Shown in pieces: positions 41,824 to 50,858 of a stretch of 64,000 bases of DNA. The stretch covers positions 62,001 to 126,000 of the forward strand of contig NZ_WACP01000014.1 in NCBI RefSeq assembly GCF_008973665.1. The letters are read 5' to 3'. The notes under the pieces were generated by a model that saw only the letters and a program-made list of their open reading frames with translations, did no database searches and had not been told where the DNA came from. Position numbers and translations under genes: made by a program. The first letter of the stretch is position 1. Every line of letters starts with the position of its first letter. The DNA is from Paenibacillus tengchongensis. GTDB lineage: Bacteria; Bacillota; Bacilli; Paenibacillales; Paenibacillaceae.

Positions 41824-42705
41824 TTACCAGCCGCGGTCGGACATGCGTTCTGCTGCGGTCAGTTTTGAAATCTCAATGCCTTTCATCGGGGTTCCCAGAT
41901 TCTTGGAGACTTCGGCAATCAGCTTGTAATTTGTGTAGTGGGTTGTCGCCTCTACGATGGCCCGGGCAAATTTCTCAGGGCTGTCGGATTTGAAAATCCC
42001 GGAACCGACAAACACGCCGTCTGCCCCCAGGTGCATCATCAGTGCGGCATCTGCCGGTGTGGCTACACCGCCCGCCGCGAAGTTCACCACCGGAAGCTTT
42101 CCGTGCTCATGTACGTCACGCAGCAGCTCGTAAGGTACGCCCAGATTTTTAGCCTCGGCGTATAATTCGTCCTTGGACATATTCTGCACCTTGCGGATCT
42201 GGCTGTTGATCAGACGCATATGGCGGACGGCTTCCACAATATTGCCCGTTCCGGGCTCGCCTTTGGTGCGGATCATGGAAGCTCCTTCGCCAATGCGGCG
42301 CAGCGCCTCGCCCAAGTCTTTCGCACCGCATACAAAGGGCACAGTGAACTCATGCTTATCAATGTGGAATACTTCATCGGCAGGCGTCAGCACCTCGCTT
42401 TCGTCGAGGTAGTCCACGCCCAATGATTCCAGGACCTTTGCTTCCACGTAATGACCGATGCGGGCCTTGGCCATAACCGGAATCGATACCACCTTCATCA
42501 CTTCTTCAATGATGGTCGGATCGGCCATACGGGCGACCCCCCCGGCAGCACGGATATCGGACGGCACCCGCTCAAGCGCCATAACGGCGGTAGCCCCTGC
42601 CGCCTCAGCAATTTTGGCCTGCTCGGCATTCATGACGTCCATGATAACGCCGCCTTTTTGCATTTCGGCCATCCCTCTTTTGACACGCTCTGTTCCCGGT
42701 TGCAT
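41824..42705 (-). CDS. pdxS: Pyridoxal 5'-phosphate synthase lyase subunit PdxS
   Basis: A 293-residue beta/alpha barrel that makes PLP from ribose 5-phosphate, glyceraldehyde 3-phosphate and ammonia. The two active-site lysines are Lys80 (VMAKARIGHYVEAK) and Lys148 (MIRTKGEPGTGNIVEA). It opens MQPGTERVKRGMAEMQKGGV. First gene of the operon, facing pdxR across a 150-base regulatory region. Confidence 0.98.
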   Translation of the reverse strand: MQPGTERVKRGMAEMQKGGVIMDVMNAEQAKIAEAAGATAVMALERVPSDIRAAGGVARMADPTIIEEVMKVVSIPVMAKARIGHYVEAKVLESLGVDYLDESEVLTPADEVFHIDKHEFTVPFVCGAKDLGEALRRIGEGASMIRTKGEPGTGNIVEAVRHMRLINSQIRKVQNMSKDELYAEAKNLGVPYELLRDVHEHGKLPVVNFAAGGVATPADAALMMHLGADGVFVGSGIFKSDSPEKFARAIVEATTHYTNYKLIAEVSKNLGTPMKGIEISKLTAAERMSDRGW

Positions 42706-42750
42706 GATTGTATCCTCCTATGTATTGTATTTATATTTTCCGGCTGACTC

Positions 42751-42837
42751 TTGTTTGCCTTAAATCTATCGCTTAGTATAAAGTGAGAACTGACAACTAA
42801 AAAGGTCCAATTATATCGATTTTCGATGTACCACTTC
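42751..42837. promoter_or_regulatory. Overlapping divergent promoters and PdxR-like sites between pdxS and pdxR
   Basis: Plus strand (pdxR): TTGTTT (42751-42756), 17 bases, TAGTAT (42774-42779). Minus strand (pdxS): TATACT at 42775-42780 with only a poor -35 (TTTTTA), so the two -10 elements coincide on opposite strands. Nearby are AAAGTGAGAAC (42780-42790), AAAAGGTCCAA (42800-42810) and, inverted, AAGTGGTAC (42828-42836), resembling the PdxR motif AAAGTGGWCTA. This predicts activation of pdxS and autorepression. Confidence 0.6.
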
Positions 42838-42856
42838 GGGCGGATATGGAGGTTTT

Positions 42857-44311
42857 ATGCAATTTCATGCTGCTTACTGTTTCTATATAAACCGGGATTT
42901 CACCAAGCTGAAGGCGCTGTACCAGGCGATCCGAGACGCTATTCATGAGGGTGCTGTCGTATATGGCGAGAAGCTGCCGTCCACCAGAGAATTGGCTGCG
43001 GCGTACCATATTTCCCGCGGGATCGTCAATCAGGCCTATGATATGCTAACCTCCCAGGGCTACCTTCATTCCGAGCATGGCAGAGGCACCTTCGTTGCCT
43101 ATCAATCCGATATCATTCATGATCATCAGCAAACGGTGAGATCTGATACTGAGCGCTTGTCGGCATGGGGAACCCGGATACAGCAGCTGGAACAGACAGC
43201 ACACTACCATGTGGATGAAGGTGCGGCGTGGATCGACTTCAGCCGGTATCAGCCGGATTTGTCCAAATTTCCATATGATGAATGGAACAACCGGCTGTAT
43301 GCAGAGGTCCGGAACCGGGAGCAATACACGGCAGCGGCAGCGGTAAGCTCATTAGGGGAGCCTAAATTACGGGAAGCGATTGCCGCCTATCTCCGCCGGA
43401 TGCGGGGAATTCAAACCGATGCCGCTCATATCGCTGTGACTGCAGGCTCTATGCAGGCTATTGCCCTGCTCACCCAGTTGCTTGCCGATCCCGGAGATCA
43501 CGTGGTAACCGAAAGTCCCAGTTATGTAGGGATATCGCAAGCTATTCTGGCTGCAGGTGCAAGACTGATAGAAGCCAATCTGGACGGCCAGGGACTTGTC
43601 CCGCAAGACTGGCAAGCCCGGATGCTGTTTGTTACGCCGTCACGCCAATTTCCTACCGGTGAGATGCTGAGCCTTGAACGCAGACAGACCTTGCTGGATT
43701 GGGCGCACCGTCAGGATGCCATCATTGTCGAGGATGATTATGACAGTGAGTTCCGTTACCGCGGAATGCATGTCGAGCCGTTAAAGACTCTAGATAAAGA
43801 AGGACGCGTAATCTACCTCGGCAGCTTCACAAAGACCTTGCCCTTTGAAGTTCGGCTGGGATATGTCGTCCTCCCTCCTGCCTTGGCAGAGCCTTTTCAA
43901 AAAGCTCAGGCCTTGTATGAGCCCCGGCCGGTCAATCTGATCGAGCAAAGGGCGCTTGCTGAATTCATGGCCAGCGGGCAATATGAACGGCATCTGCGCA
44001 GGATGAACCGTCTGTACAGCCGGAAATTTCAGGTTTTACTCCAGCTTCTGAAGCAGGAGCTGTCCGCATGGCTCGACTGGGTGGAGAATGACGCGGGCCT
44101 GCATGTATTTGGCTGGTGGCGGGGAGATGCCGCCTCCTATGAGGCGTTCCAGGCATCCGCCAGGTCAGAAGGTGTGCTTTTCTCGGAAGTCAGCAGTTCA
44201 TCCGCGCTCGGCACGAAGTATGGGATCTACTTATCTTTTGCCCACTTGTCCGATGCTCAGCTGCAGGAGGGCGTATCCCGATTAGTGAAAGCCGCCGGCG
44301 CAGCCCCGTGA
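42857..44311 (+). CDS. pdxR: PdxR-type MocR/GntR-family regulator
   Basis: A 484-residue fusion: GntR winged helix at about 15-75 (LYQAIRDAIHEGAVVYGEKL; PSTRELAAAYHISRGIVNQA) joined to an aminotransferase-like domain with the PLP lysine in YLGSFTKTLPFEVRLGYV and the upstream VEDDYDSEFRY. It senses PLP and controls pdxST, its divergent neighbours. ATG at 42857 follows GGAGG. Confidence 0.93.
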   Translation: MQFHAAYCFYINRDFTKLKALYQAIRDAIHEGAVVYGEKLPSTRELAAAYHISRGIVNQAYDMLTSQGYLHSEHGRGTFVAYQSDIIHDHQQTVRSDTERLSAWGTRIQQLEQTAHYHVDEGAAWIDFSRYQPDLSKFPYDEWNNRLYAEVRNREQYTAAAAVSSLGEPKLREAIAAYLRRMRGIQTDAAHIAVTAGSMQAIALLTQLLADPGDHVVTESPSYVGISQAILAAGARLIEANLDGQGLVPQDWQARMLFVTPSRQFPTGEMLSLERRQTLLDWAHRQDAIIVEDDYDSEFRYRGMHVEPLKTLDKEGRVIYLGSFTKTLPFEVRLGYVVLPPALAEPFQKAQALYEPRPVNLIEQRALAEFMASGQYERHLRRMNRLYSRKFQVLLQLLKQELSAWLDWVENDAGLHVFGWWRGDAASYEAFQASARSEGVLFSEVSSSSALGTKYGIYLSFAHLSDAQLQEGVSRLVKAAGAAP

Positions 44312-44407
44312 CCAGATATTAATCACTGCATTATTTATGAATTGTAAGCTATAGTGTTTCTGCTTATATCCAGCTGTTCCGACTAATTCCAAGCAGGAGC
44401 GTGTAGC

Positions 44408-45229
44408 ATGAATTTAAAACAAAAACTGATTGAAATTAAAGAAAATGATTACCAGGCACCTCCCGGGGCCTTTGGCTTAGTCCAGGAAATGATTGAGAAT
44501 ATCGGTTCTCCGGACGCAGAGCTGCGGGATGAGCTTATTTATACAACATTAACCCATTGGATTCCCGGCAATACGTTAACGGACGACGAACTTAAACAGA
44601 TGATTCCGGTAGTATTGGACAAGAACCATTTGCTGTTTAAGGTTGGTGAAACCGGTACAGACTCTGTTTTCACCAGGGCTTTTTCATCGCTGGTCATTCC
44701 ACTTCTTCTTATAAGACACAGAGAATCACCGTATCTCTCCAGAGAGCAGGTTCATCAGATCAAAGCGGGCGTATTCTCCAATGTTCGGGGAGAGCGGGAT
44801 TATAGGGGATACGATGATGAAAAAGGCTGGGCTCATGCCGTAGCTCATGCAGCAGATGCTTTAGACGATTTGGCCCTGTGCGCTGAACTGGATGCAAATG
44901 ACCTATTAACGATCCTTAATTTGGTTCAAGAGAAGATGACCATAACAGAACGGGTGTACACCGACGGGGAAGATGAACGGATGGTGTGTTCCATCATGAG
45001 TGTGTTGAAACGGAAGATACTGGATGAGGCGGATATTGTGCGATGGATTCAAAGCTTCGGTGAAGTAGAAAAGAACCCGGAATATATACCTGCCTTCCGG
45101 CAAAAGATTAATATCAAAAACTTCCTGAAGAGTTTATATTTCCGGGTTAAATATAATGATGCTGACGTCGAGCTCTGCCCGGTTATCGAGAAAACCCTGT
45201 ATAAGATAGAAAAAGTATACTATTCCTGA
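44408..45229 (+). CDS. DUF2785 protein
   Basis: A 273-residue soluble helical protein of the DUF2785 family (WIPGNTLTDDELKQMIPVVL; DYRGYDDEKGWAHAVAHAAD near residues 136-155). The acidic/His cluster GWAHAVAHAAD is the family hallmark; the function is unknown. Monocistronic between pdxR and the convergent rph operon. Confidence 0.88.
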   Translation: MNLKQKLIEIKENDYQAPPGAFGLVQEMIENIGSPDAELRDELIYTTLTHWIPGNTLTDDELKQMIPVVLDKNHLLFKVGETGTDSVFTRAFSSLVIPLLLIRHRESPYLSREQVHQIKAGVFSNVRGERDYRGYDDEKGWAHAVAHAADALDDLALCAELDANDLLTILNLVQEKMTITERVYTDGEDERMVCSIMSVLKRKILDEADIVRWIQSFGEVEKNPEYIPAFRQKINIKNFLKSLYFRVKYNDADVELCPVIEKTLYKIEKVYYS

Positions 45230-45241
45230 TCGCAGTAAAAA

Positions 45242-45270
45242 AAGGCTGCCAAGAATCTCTCGGCAGCCTT
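45242..45270 (-). terminator. Terminator downstream of rph and the membrane protein remnant
   Basis: AAGGCTGCCG and TGGCAGCCTT around a 9-base loop, with TTTTTTT on the minus strand. Confidence 0.8.
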
Positions 45271-45395
45271 CTGACTCTTACCCTTAACAAGCGCGGGCCG
45301 GCTTAGCCGTTCGGTCAGGCAGATCAGAACAAGTCCGATAATGACTACGGCCGCGACCTGAATCAGAGTTAATACGCCCGAAGGAGTCAGTGTGG
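45270..45395 (-). pseudogene. Possible C-terminal remnant of a multispanning membrane protein
   Basis: Between the rph stop and the terminator, one minus-strand frame reads LTPSGVLTLIQVAAVVIIGL then VLICLTERLSRPALVKG, the pattern of a final TM segment and tail. There is no start and a stop lies just upstream. The family cannot be named. Confidence 0.35.
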
Positions 45396-45407
45396 CGAAT
45401 GTGCAAT

Positions 45408-48023
45408 CTATAATATTTCTACATACCCTTCAGTGCCATTCACGCGAATGCGCTGACCGTCTTGGATCAATCGGGTGGCGTTCTCGACGCCGACGACAGC
45501 CGGAAGGCCGTATTCACGCGCAATGACGGCCCCGTGGGTCATCAGGCCGCCGACTTCGGTGACCAGTCCTTGAATGGATACGAACAGCGGCGTCCAGCTT
45601 GGATCTGTGAAAGAAGTCACCAATATGTCCTCTTCGCCCAGATCAGCGTCCTCCATGTTCATTAGGACACGCGCCCGGCCCTCGATCACTCCGGATGAAA
45701 CGGCCAACCCTGCGAGGGCTCCGGACGGGAGATGATCCCGTTTGTACTTTCCGGCTATAATTTCGCCTTCGGAAGTCATTACGCGCGGCGGAGTCAGCTT
45801 CGCATAATGTTTGTACTCTTCCCTGCGTGCGCTGATGATCCGGTAATCCAGCTTGCGGGTGCTAACGGCTTCCCGGAGCTCTTCAAAGGTCAGGTAATAG
45901 ATATCTTCCCGCTCTTTGATAACGCCGTCTTGGACAAGCCGGGCCGCTTCTTTCAATAATGCTTGCTTATACACAAAATAGCGGTTGACCATTCCGTATT
46001 TCGGATATTCCCGGTACCCGCTGAAATTGCGGATCAGGCCGATCATCCGCCCGGTGTCTTTGGCTTTCTGCTCACCGTCTGGCAACAGCTTCAACCGCTC
46101 CAGCAGCTCCTGTTCTTTCCGCAACGCCTCCTGCAGTCCCTGCGCGAATTTGCGTTCGCCGGCCTTGGGCCCAAAGTTCTTGATATTGTTAAGAATCAGG
46201 GGGATCAGCATCGCGGGCTGCTCGATCCAGCGCGTTCGGGTCAGATCGATTTCTCCCGGACACCGCATGCCATATTTCCGGAGATAACCTTGGATCGCGT
46301 CCCGGGCTTCCTGCCCCCCCTCAAGCTGAAGCAGTTCTTCCAAGAAGCAGTCATCCTTCGTCTGCTGTAAATAGGCAACAACCTCCGGGTAAGGACGGAT
46401 AACATCCGCTACATCCATCAATGCCAATCCCATTTCCGAAGTAATGTTGCCCGGTACGGATTGAGCCAGCGTATCCGCAGCATTCTTCTCGCCTAACCAC
46501 AGGTTTATGTTCCCGTTGATCCATGAGGCAGCATCCATAGCAGCCATAATGACGGCTGAGCTTTGCGGGGCGAATAAAATGCTCTTCAATTCCTGCAGAT
46601 CCTCAAGGATAAATGCAAATACCTCGGGTCCGGTCTTCGTCTGAATGTTCTCCTTCAATTGTTCTATCGAAGCTTCACTGCGCTTGATTAACCCGGTGAC
46701 GATGGCCGGATCAGGCTCCATCAGCGCTTCTGCACCGTCAGGCGGCAATCCTTCAGGGGCTTTGCCGGGCCCTTGTGCTGTCTCAGCCTCCGGCAGTAAT
46801 GGAACAAAATCTCCCCGTTCAATAATGGCCGTAAGCGCGTCTTTAATCAGCGGATCGGATGGTCCCAGCGTGTTCAGCAGCCGTTCTCTGCCTGCAGGTG
46901 TAGCCAGAATGGGCGCAACATCCACGAACAGCCTTCCGCCTGCTATACGCATGCGCGCCGGAGTCGTTAACAGATAAAAGGAAAGCCCCAGCGGCTTGAT
47001 GGGGTCGGTCATCATTTGCTGGTGACCGACAGATACATATACATGGTTATCCTGGTCATCTGCTTCAGGGACCGGGAACAAGGTCGTAATCGGCCGGCTC
47101 TGGACCATGTAAAAGCTGTCACCGGCCAGACACCATTCGATATCCTGCGGGCAGCCGAAATGAGCTTCGATCTTGCGCCCGAGGCGGGCCAGCTGCAGGA
47201 TTTGCCCGTCGGACAGCGTCTGTGCGTTCTGCAGGGCGGGCTCGACTGCAGCAGTCACTGTTCCCCCTTCTTGCCGGGGATTGATAGTCAGATGTTTAGC
47301 CGCTATCCTCTTGTCGGTGATGGCATCCTCCCTGACTTTATAACAATCGGCCGACACCAGGCCGGAGACCAGTGCCTCGCCCAGTCCATAACCGGCATCA
47401 ATCGAAAGCACCTTCCGGTGTGATGAAACCGGATCGGCGGTAAACATAATGCCCGAAGCCTGCGGAAAGACCATTTTTTGTACAATCACCGATAAATAGA
47501 CTTGACTGTGCCCAAACCCGTTGTGCTGCCGGTAGATAACCGCGCGGTCCGTGAATAATGAAGCCCAGCATTTACGGATGTGCTGCAGGATGGATTCTCT
47601 GCCGATGATATTCAGGTAGCTGTCCTGTTGTCCGGCAAAAGAGGCCGATGGCAAATCCTCAGCAGTCGCACTGGAGCGTACAGCATACGCCTGTTCCTCT
47701 CCCAGCAGGGAAAGATAGTAATGAACGGATTCTTCAACCTCGGCAGGGATCTCCGTTTGCAGAATGAGCTGTCGCAGCTTGCCGCTGATCACGCCGATTG
47801 CTTCGCGGTCTTCTGCTTTCAGTCCGGTTAGCTGAGCCATCAGTGCATGAACCGCTGCATTTTGCCCGACTGCCTTCCGGTATCCAGCGGTAGTAACGCA
47901 GAACCCTTCGGGCACTTGTATGCCCCGGATTCCGGCTAACTCCGCTAAATTCACCCCTTTTCCGCCAACCTGTTGCAGCTCCGTACGGGTCATTTCCTGA
48001 AAACCGAGCACCCAATTCGCCAT
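45408..48023 (-). CDS. rph: Rifampicin phosphotransferase (Rph), PEP-synthase-like
   Basis: An 871-residue three-domain enzyme: ATP-grasp N-terminus (VGGKGVNLAELAGI; YAVRSSATAEDLPSASFAGQ near residue 113), a central antibiotic-binding region with VYVSVGHQQMMTDPIKPLGL near residue 327, and a C-terminal swivelling His domain (GGLMTHGAVIAREYGLPAVV, His830). Length and the central domain match Rph, which phosphorylates rifamycins using ATP, more than PEP synthase (about 790 residues). ATG at 48023 follows GGAG. Confidence 0.9.
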   Translation of the reverse strand: MANWVLGFQEMTRTELQQVGGKGVNLAELAGIRGIQVPEGFCVTTAGYRKAVGQNAAVHALMAQLTGLKAEDREAIGVISGKLRQLILQTEIPAEVEESVHYYLSLLGEEQAYAVRSSATAEDLPSASFAGQQDSYLNIIGRESILQHIRKCWASLFTDRAVIYRQHNGFGHSQVYLSVIVQKMVFPQASGIMFTADPVSSHRKVLSIDAGYGLGEALVSGLVSADCYKVREDAITDKRIAAKHLTINPRQEGGTVTAAVEPALQNAQTLSDGQILQLARLGRKIEAHFGCPQDIEWCLAGDSFYMVQSRPITTLFPVPEADDQDNHVYVSVGHQQMMTDPIKPLGLSFYLLTTPARMRIAGGRLFVDVAPILATPAGRERLLNTLGPSDPLIKDALTAIIERGDFVPLLPEAETAQGPGKAPEGLPPDGAEALMEPDPAIVTGLIKRSEASIEQLKENIQTKTGPEVFAFILEDLQELKSILFAPQSSAVIMAAMDAASWINGNINLWLGEKNAADTLAQSVPGNITSEMGLALMDVADVIRPYPEVVAYLQQTKDDCFLEELLQLEGGQEARDAIQGYLRKYGMRCPGEIDLTRTRWIEQPAMLIPLILNNIKNFGPKAGERKFAQGLQEALRKEQELLERLKLLPDGEQKAKDTGRMIGLIRNFSGYREYPKYGMVNRYFVYKQALLKEAARLVQDGVIKEREDIYYLTFEELREAVSTRKLDYRIISARREEYKHYAKLTPPRVMTSEGEIIAGKYKRDHLPSGALAGLAVSSGVIEGRARVLMNMEDADLGEEDILVTSFTDPSWTPLFVSIQGLVTEVGGLMTHGAVIAREYGLPAVVGVENATRLIQDGQRIRVNGTEGYVEIL

Positions 48024-48176
48024 GCCTATCTCTCCTTAGATTCAACTGAAAAAACATTTGACAAGAAATCGATCAGCATGCTACAATTAAAATGTAAGAT
48101 AAGATATCTTTGTCTATTTCAATAAAATATAGTTGCGATCCGATTATAACATCGTGTTCGTTGACATGCAATATGC

Positions 48177-48204
48177 AAGAACCTGATCGATAGATCAGGT
48201 TCTT
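48177..48204. terminator. Stem-loop between the LprI-like and rph genes
   Basis: AAGAACCTGATC and GATCAGGTTCTT around GATA. The T-rich run (TTGTTGTTTCTT) lies on the plus strand, yet the upstream gene is on the minus strand, so the direction of function is unclear. Confidence 0.55.
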
Positions 48205-48212
48205 GTTGTTTC

Positions 48213-48794
48213 TTATTCCATATACATCTCCACTAGCTCATAGCATCTGTCCTTAGTGACGCCTGCCAGTACTGATGCATGCTCCAGCGGCTGCATCGTG
48301 CCCCCTTCGAATTTCAGCGCTGCTTCTTCGGCGGTATGATCTCTGTAGGTAATCCAATCTAACTGCTTTTCCTTCAGCTCCGCCATTTCGCTCTCGGGCA
48401 ACCGTCTCTTCAGTTCGGCGTAAATCTGGTTTAGAGCTTCATCCCAGCGTGCATATTCTTCACCCGCAGCTTCAATCATGGATGCTGTGGAGCCTGCTCT
48501 CAAGTCTTGCAGGTCACTGAGGCCCGCTTCGACAGCGTTCAGCTTGTCGAGATATTCCTGCTTGGTGCCGGAAGCCGCGGGCGGCTCATCGGTGGCAGGA
48601 GAAGCAGCTGGCGCTGCGGTCGCCTGCTGCGCCGGTTCCGGCGAGGCCGACGCAGGCGATGTAGGTGCCGGTGCTGCAGTCTCTTGCGCACTCTGGCTTG
48701 GACCGGCAGAACCGGTGTTATTGGCCGCGTCAGTTCCGCAGCCGGCAAGTGCCAAGCCGCAAACCATAAGCATAAATAGAAGTGATTGTCTCAT
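48213..48794 (-). CDS. LprI-like (DUF1311) lipoprotein
   Basis: A 193-residue lipoprotein: signal peptide with lipobox LALAGC (Cys at about residue 18), a 60-residue Ala/Pro/Ser/Gln-rich linker, then a DUF1311/LprI-type domain (EEYARWDEALNQIYAELKRR; ELKEKQLDWITYRDHTAEEA). Related proteins inhibit lysozyme. ATG at 48794 is set by GAGGAG; an upstream in-frame start overlaps that site. Confidence 0.85.
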   Translation of the reverse strand: MRQSLLFMLMVCGLALAGCGTDAANNTGSAGPSQSAQETAAPAPTSPASASPEPAQQATAAPAASPATDEPPAASGTKQEYLDKLNAVEAGLSDLQDLRAGSTASMIEAAGEEYARWDEALNQIYAELKRRLPESEMAELKEKQLDWITYRDHTAEEAALKFEGGTMQPLEHASVLAGVTKDRCYELVEMYME

Positions 48795-48886
48795 ATCTGT
48801 CCTCATCTCCTCTACTGTATTTGCCGTGATGTCAGCATGGTCTTCCCTGCTTCAGACGAATCGGACAGCCGGATTGTTGCCCCCGC

Positions 48887-49654
48887 TTAGTTGTTAATTA
48901 CCCGCAAATGACCGATGAGCTCTAACTTGCATCCGACATGGGCTTGAATGTGCGCAAGCGCCCTCTCTGGCGCAGAGAAGATTACCGCCGTCGCCGGTCC
49001 CCCCGACGCATTCAGCTTATCCGCATTTCCCGGACTAGCCTGGAAGCGCAAGCCGTTCAGCTCTGCGAGGAGTTGGGCCTCATAGCCGGCTCCTTTCGAG
49101 CCGACCGGATGAATCTCATGCACCTCAGACATTCCCGTGAGCAGTTGTAGCTGGCGGATGCTGCATTGCCTGTCCGGGTGCTGCATTACAGCTTCCCCGA
49201 CTAACGGCTCTCCCAGCATCACCATACAGTCTCCGGAAGTTGAGCGCTTTAGCTTCAGCCCCTTTTCGCCGGCTTCTCCGATCACTGTAATCCCGATACC
49301 GGTCTGGCAGGAAACGAAATTCTCTTCCGTGCTGCCGTTCACATGAGCCGCTGTGAGACCGGCTTCGTTAAGCAGTTGTTCAATTCCCCGAATAATCGCC
49401 TCTCCTGTCGGCTTGCTCTCCACGGCCAAGGTATCCACAACGGTAAGTACGTCTGCACCCACCGACAGCACCTCCATTACCGCTACCCTGGCTGTGTAAT
49501 AACCGACAATCTCCGGTGTTGTCTGTACAGCATCCATGGGCTTGTTCCCGATTCCTGCGCTTGAATCGCAGGCTATAACCAGGGAACGGCTTCCTCCTCT
49601 GTTTACGATCGTAAGATCGCGAATTTTGTAAACGGATGATTTCATGGCTTTCAT
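48887..49654 (-). CDS. PurM-like ATP-binding protein, probable alpha-ribazole kinase CblS
   Basis: A 255-residue protein of the AIR-synthase (PurM) fold. Visible motifs are VIACDSSAGIGNKPMDAVQT, VGYYTARVAVMEVLSVGAD and the Gly/Ser turn NGSTEENFVSCQTGIGITVI. The match is to the Firmicutes CblS proteins that phosphorylate alpha-ribazole to salvage the lower ligand of cobalamin. No CblT transporter or other cobalamin gene is nearby and no B12 riboswitch is visible, so the assignment is family-level only. ATG at 49654 follows GGAGG by 10 bases. Confidence 0.7.
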   Translation of the reverse strand: MKAMKSSVYKIRDLTIVNRGGSRSLVIACDSSAGIGNKPMDAVQTTPEIVGYYTARVAVMEVLSVGADVLTVVDTLAVESKPTGEAIIRGIEQLLNEAGLTAAHVNGSTEENFVSCQTGIGITVIGEAGEKGLKLKRSTSGDCMVMLGEPLVGEAVMQHPDRQCSIRQLQLLTGMSEVHEIHPVGSKGAGYEAQLLAELNGLRFQASPGNADKLNASGGPATAVIFSAPERALAHIQAHVGCKLELIGHLRVINN

Positions 49655-49830
49655 GGATTATAATCCTCCTGCCGGATTTGACTCTACAAGTCAGTATGCT
49701 TGCTGCAATTATTTAAGATCAATTCTATACATAAAATTTCTATTTATCGTGACAATGCTCACATACGGATAATGTTAAATATTAAATAATAAACATTAGA
49801 AGTGCATAATTTAGCATATGATGGAAGAGT

Positions 49831-50679
49831 ATGAAGCGTTGTTTGTCACTATTGGCGAGAGGATGGATCTATTTGGAGTTAGATCTAAACGGGATCAACG
49901 CTGATTCATTGGTTCAGATGCTGCGGGCATCCTTTACACTGGAGAACTGGGACGGAATTCTGCAAATTGCCGATCGTTTGCTCTGCGAGGTTAATCGTTT
50001 CTACAGCATTATCCAGTATGAACATGCTAACGGGCAACGGGTAAGCACCTTCGGTTTAAACCGGAGCATCGTGTATTACTTCGGGTACAGTATGTGTTTG
50101 AAGGGCATTGCCCTTGAGAAATTAGGCCGTTATGTCGAAGCGAGAGAATGTATTTCCAGGTATGGGGAACTCGGTTGGATCAAGGATATCGATGAGGACA
50201 GCCACGCCGAGGTTGAGTATTACCGTGAAATTGCCAGAGCCAACCAATATGTGATTGAACTGAAAGAAGGAAATACCGCCATTCTTCCCGATTATCTGGC
50301 GCTCCTGAGACATAACGATGAGGAGGTCTTGCCGGGAATCATCTACATTCTGGAGTCTGCAATCAAGCATGAATACAATGTGGACGATATCTTAAATGAG
50401 TTCAAAGACCGGATCATGGCCATGGATCAGCAGAACGAAACGAAGAGAAATATCCGGTATTATATAGATTACATTTATTTGGTAGCCAAATATTTTTCCT
50501 TAAACGGAAAGATATATGAAGCTATAGACAATCTTCTGCTTGCTTTGTCAACGTCGGTTAGGATGAAAGACGATACAGGGTTCCGCAAGTCAGCGGCTCT
50601 ATTCGAGAAACTCCGCAACCAGGCAACCTCCGGACAGCGGGACAAGTATCTGGGCTTGATGCAAGAAATCATTGACTAG
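49831..50679 (+). CDS. TPR-type regulator, RRNPP-like, perhaps lacking its DNA-binding domain
   Basis: A 282-residue all-helical protein with TPR-like repeats: SFTLENWDGILQIADRLLCE (about 34-53), YYFGYSMCLKGIALEKLGRY (about 74-93), EARECISRYGELG, and KYFSLNGKIYEAIDNLLLAL near 222-241. Its layout resembles the peptide-binding part of RRNPP receptors (Rap, PlcR, AimR). No helix-turn-helix is present. In another frame, ATG at 49819 or 49822 reads MEEYEALFVTIGERM, which looks like the start of an HTH-XRE domain, so an N-terminal deletion with frameshift is possible. It lies 13 bases before an exported peptide gene. Confidence 0.72.
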   Translation: MKRCLSLLARGWIYLELDLNGINADSLVQMLRASFTLENWDGILQIADRLLCEVNRFYSIIQYEHANGQRVSTFGLNRSIVYYFGYSMCLKGIALEKLGRYVEARECISRYGELGWIKDIDEDSHAEVEYYREIARANQYVIELKEGNTAILPDYLALLRHNDEEVLPGIIYILESAIKHEYNVDDILNEFKDRIMAMDQQNETKRNIRYYIDYIYLVAKYFSLNGKIYEAIDNLLLALSTSVRMKDDTGFRKSAALFEKLRNQATSGQRDKYLGLMQEIID

Positions 50680-50692
50680 GGAGGAAATCGAA

Positions 50693-50842
50693 ATGAAGAG
50701 AAAAGTGTTTGCCTTTATCCTGATTGTTACCACTCTGGTAAGTGTCAATGCTGCAGTCGTCAGTGCTGACGGCGGATCCGCCCGGGCAGCTGCAGATGTT
50801 AGCGGCAGCGTCGTGCCGCTGTTTCATGGAGTTGACCATTAA
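50693..50842 (+). CDS. Small exported peptide, putative Phr-like signal precursor
   Basis: A 49-codon ORF with a strong GGGAGGAA site 6 bases before ATG. It encodes a charged start (MKRK), a hydrophobic core (VFAFILIVTTLVSVNAAVV) and a signal peptidase-like site after VSA at about residue 25. The remaining 24 residues end in SGSVVPLFHGVDH. Size, signal peptide, position directly behind a TPR gene and the shared terminator all fit a Phr-type pro-peptide whose C-terminus would be trimmed to the active signal. The mature form is unknown. Confidence 0.7.
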   Translation: MKRKVFAFILIVTTLVSVNAAVVSADGGSARAAADVSGSVVPLFHGVDH

Positions 50843-50858
50843 TTGCATGAAGACCGGA

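Noticed and set aside
45408..48023. Annotating the PEP-utilising enzyme as PEP synthase (ppsA)
   Set aside because: The length (871), central domain and C-terminal GGLMTHGAVIAREYG arrangement match rifampicin phosphotransferase better.
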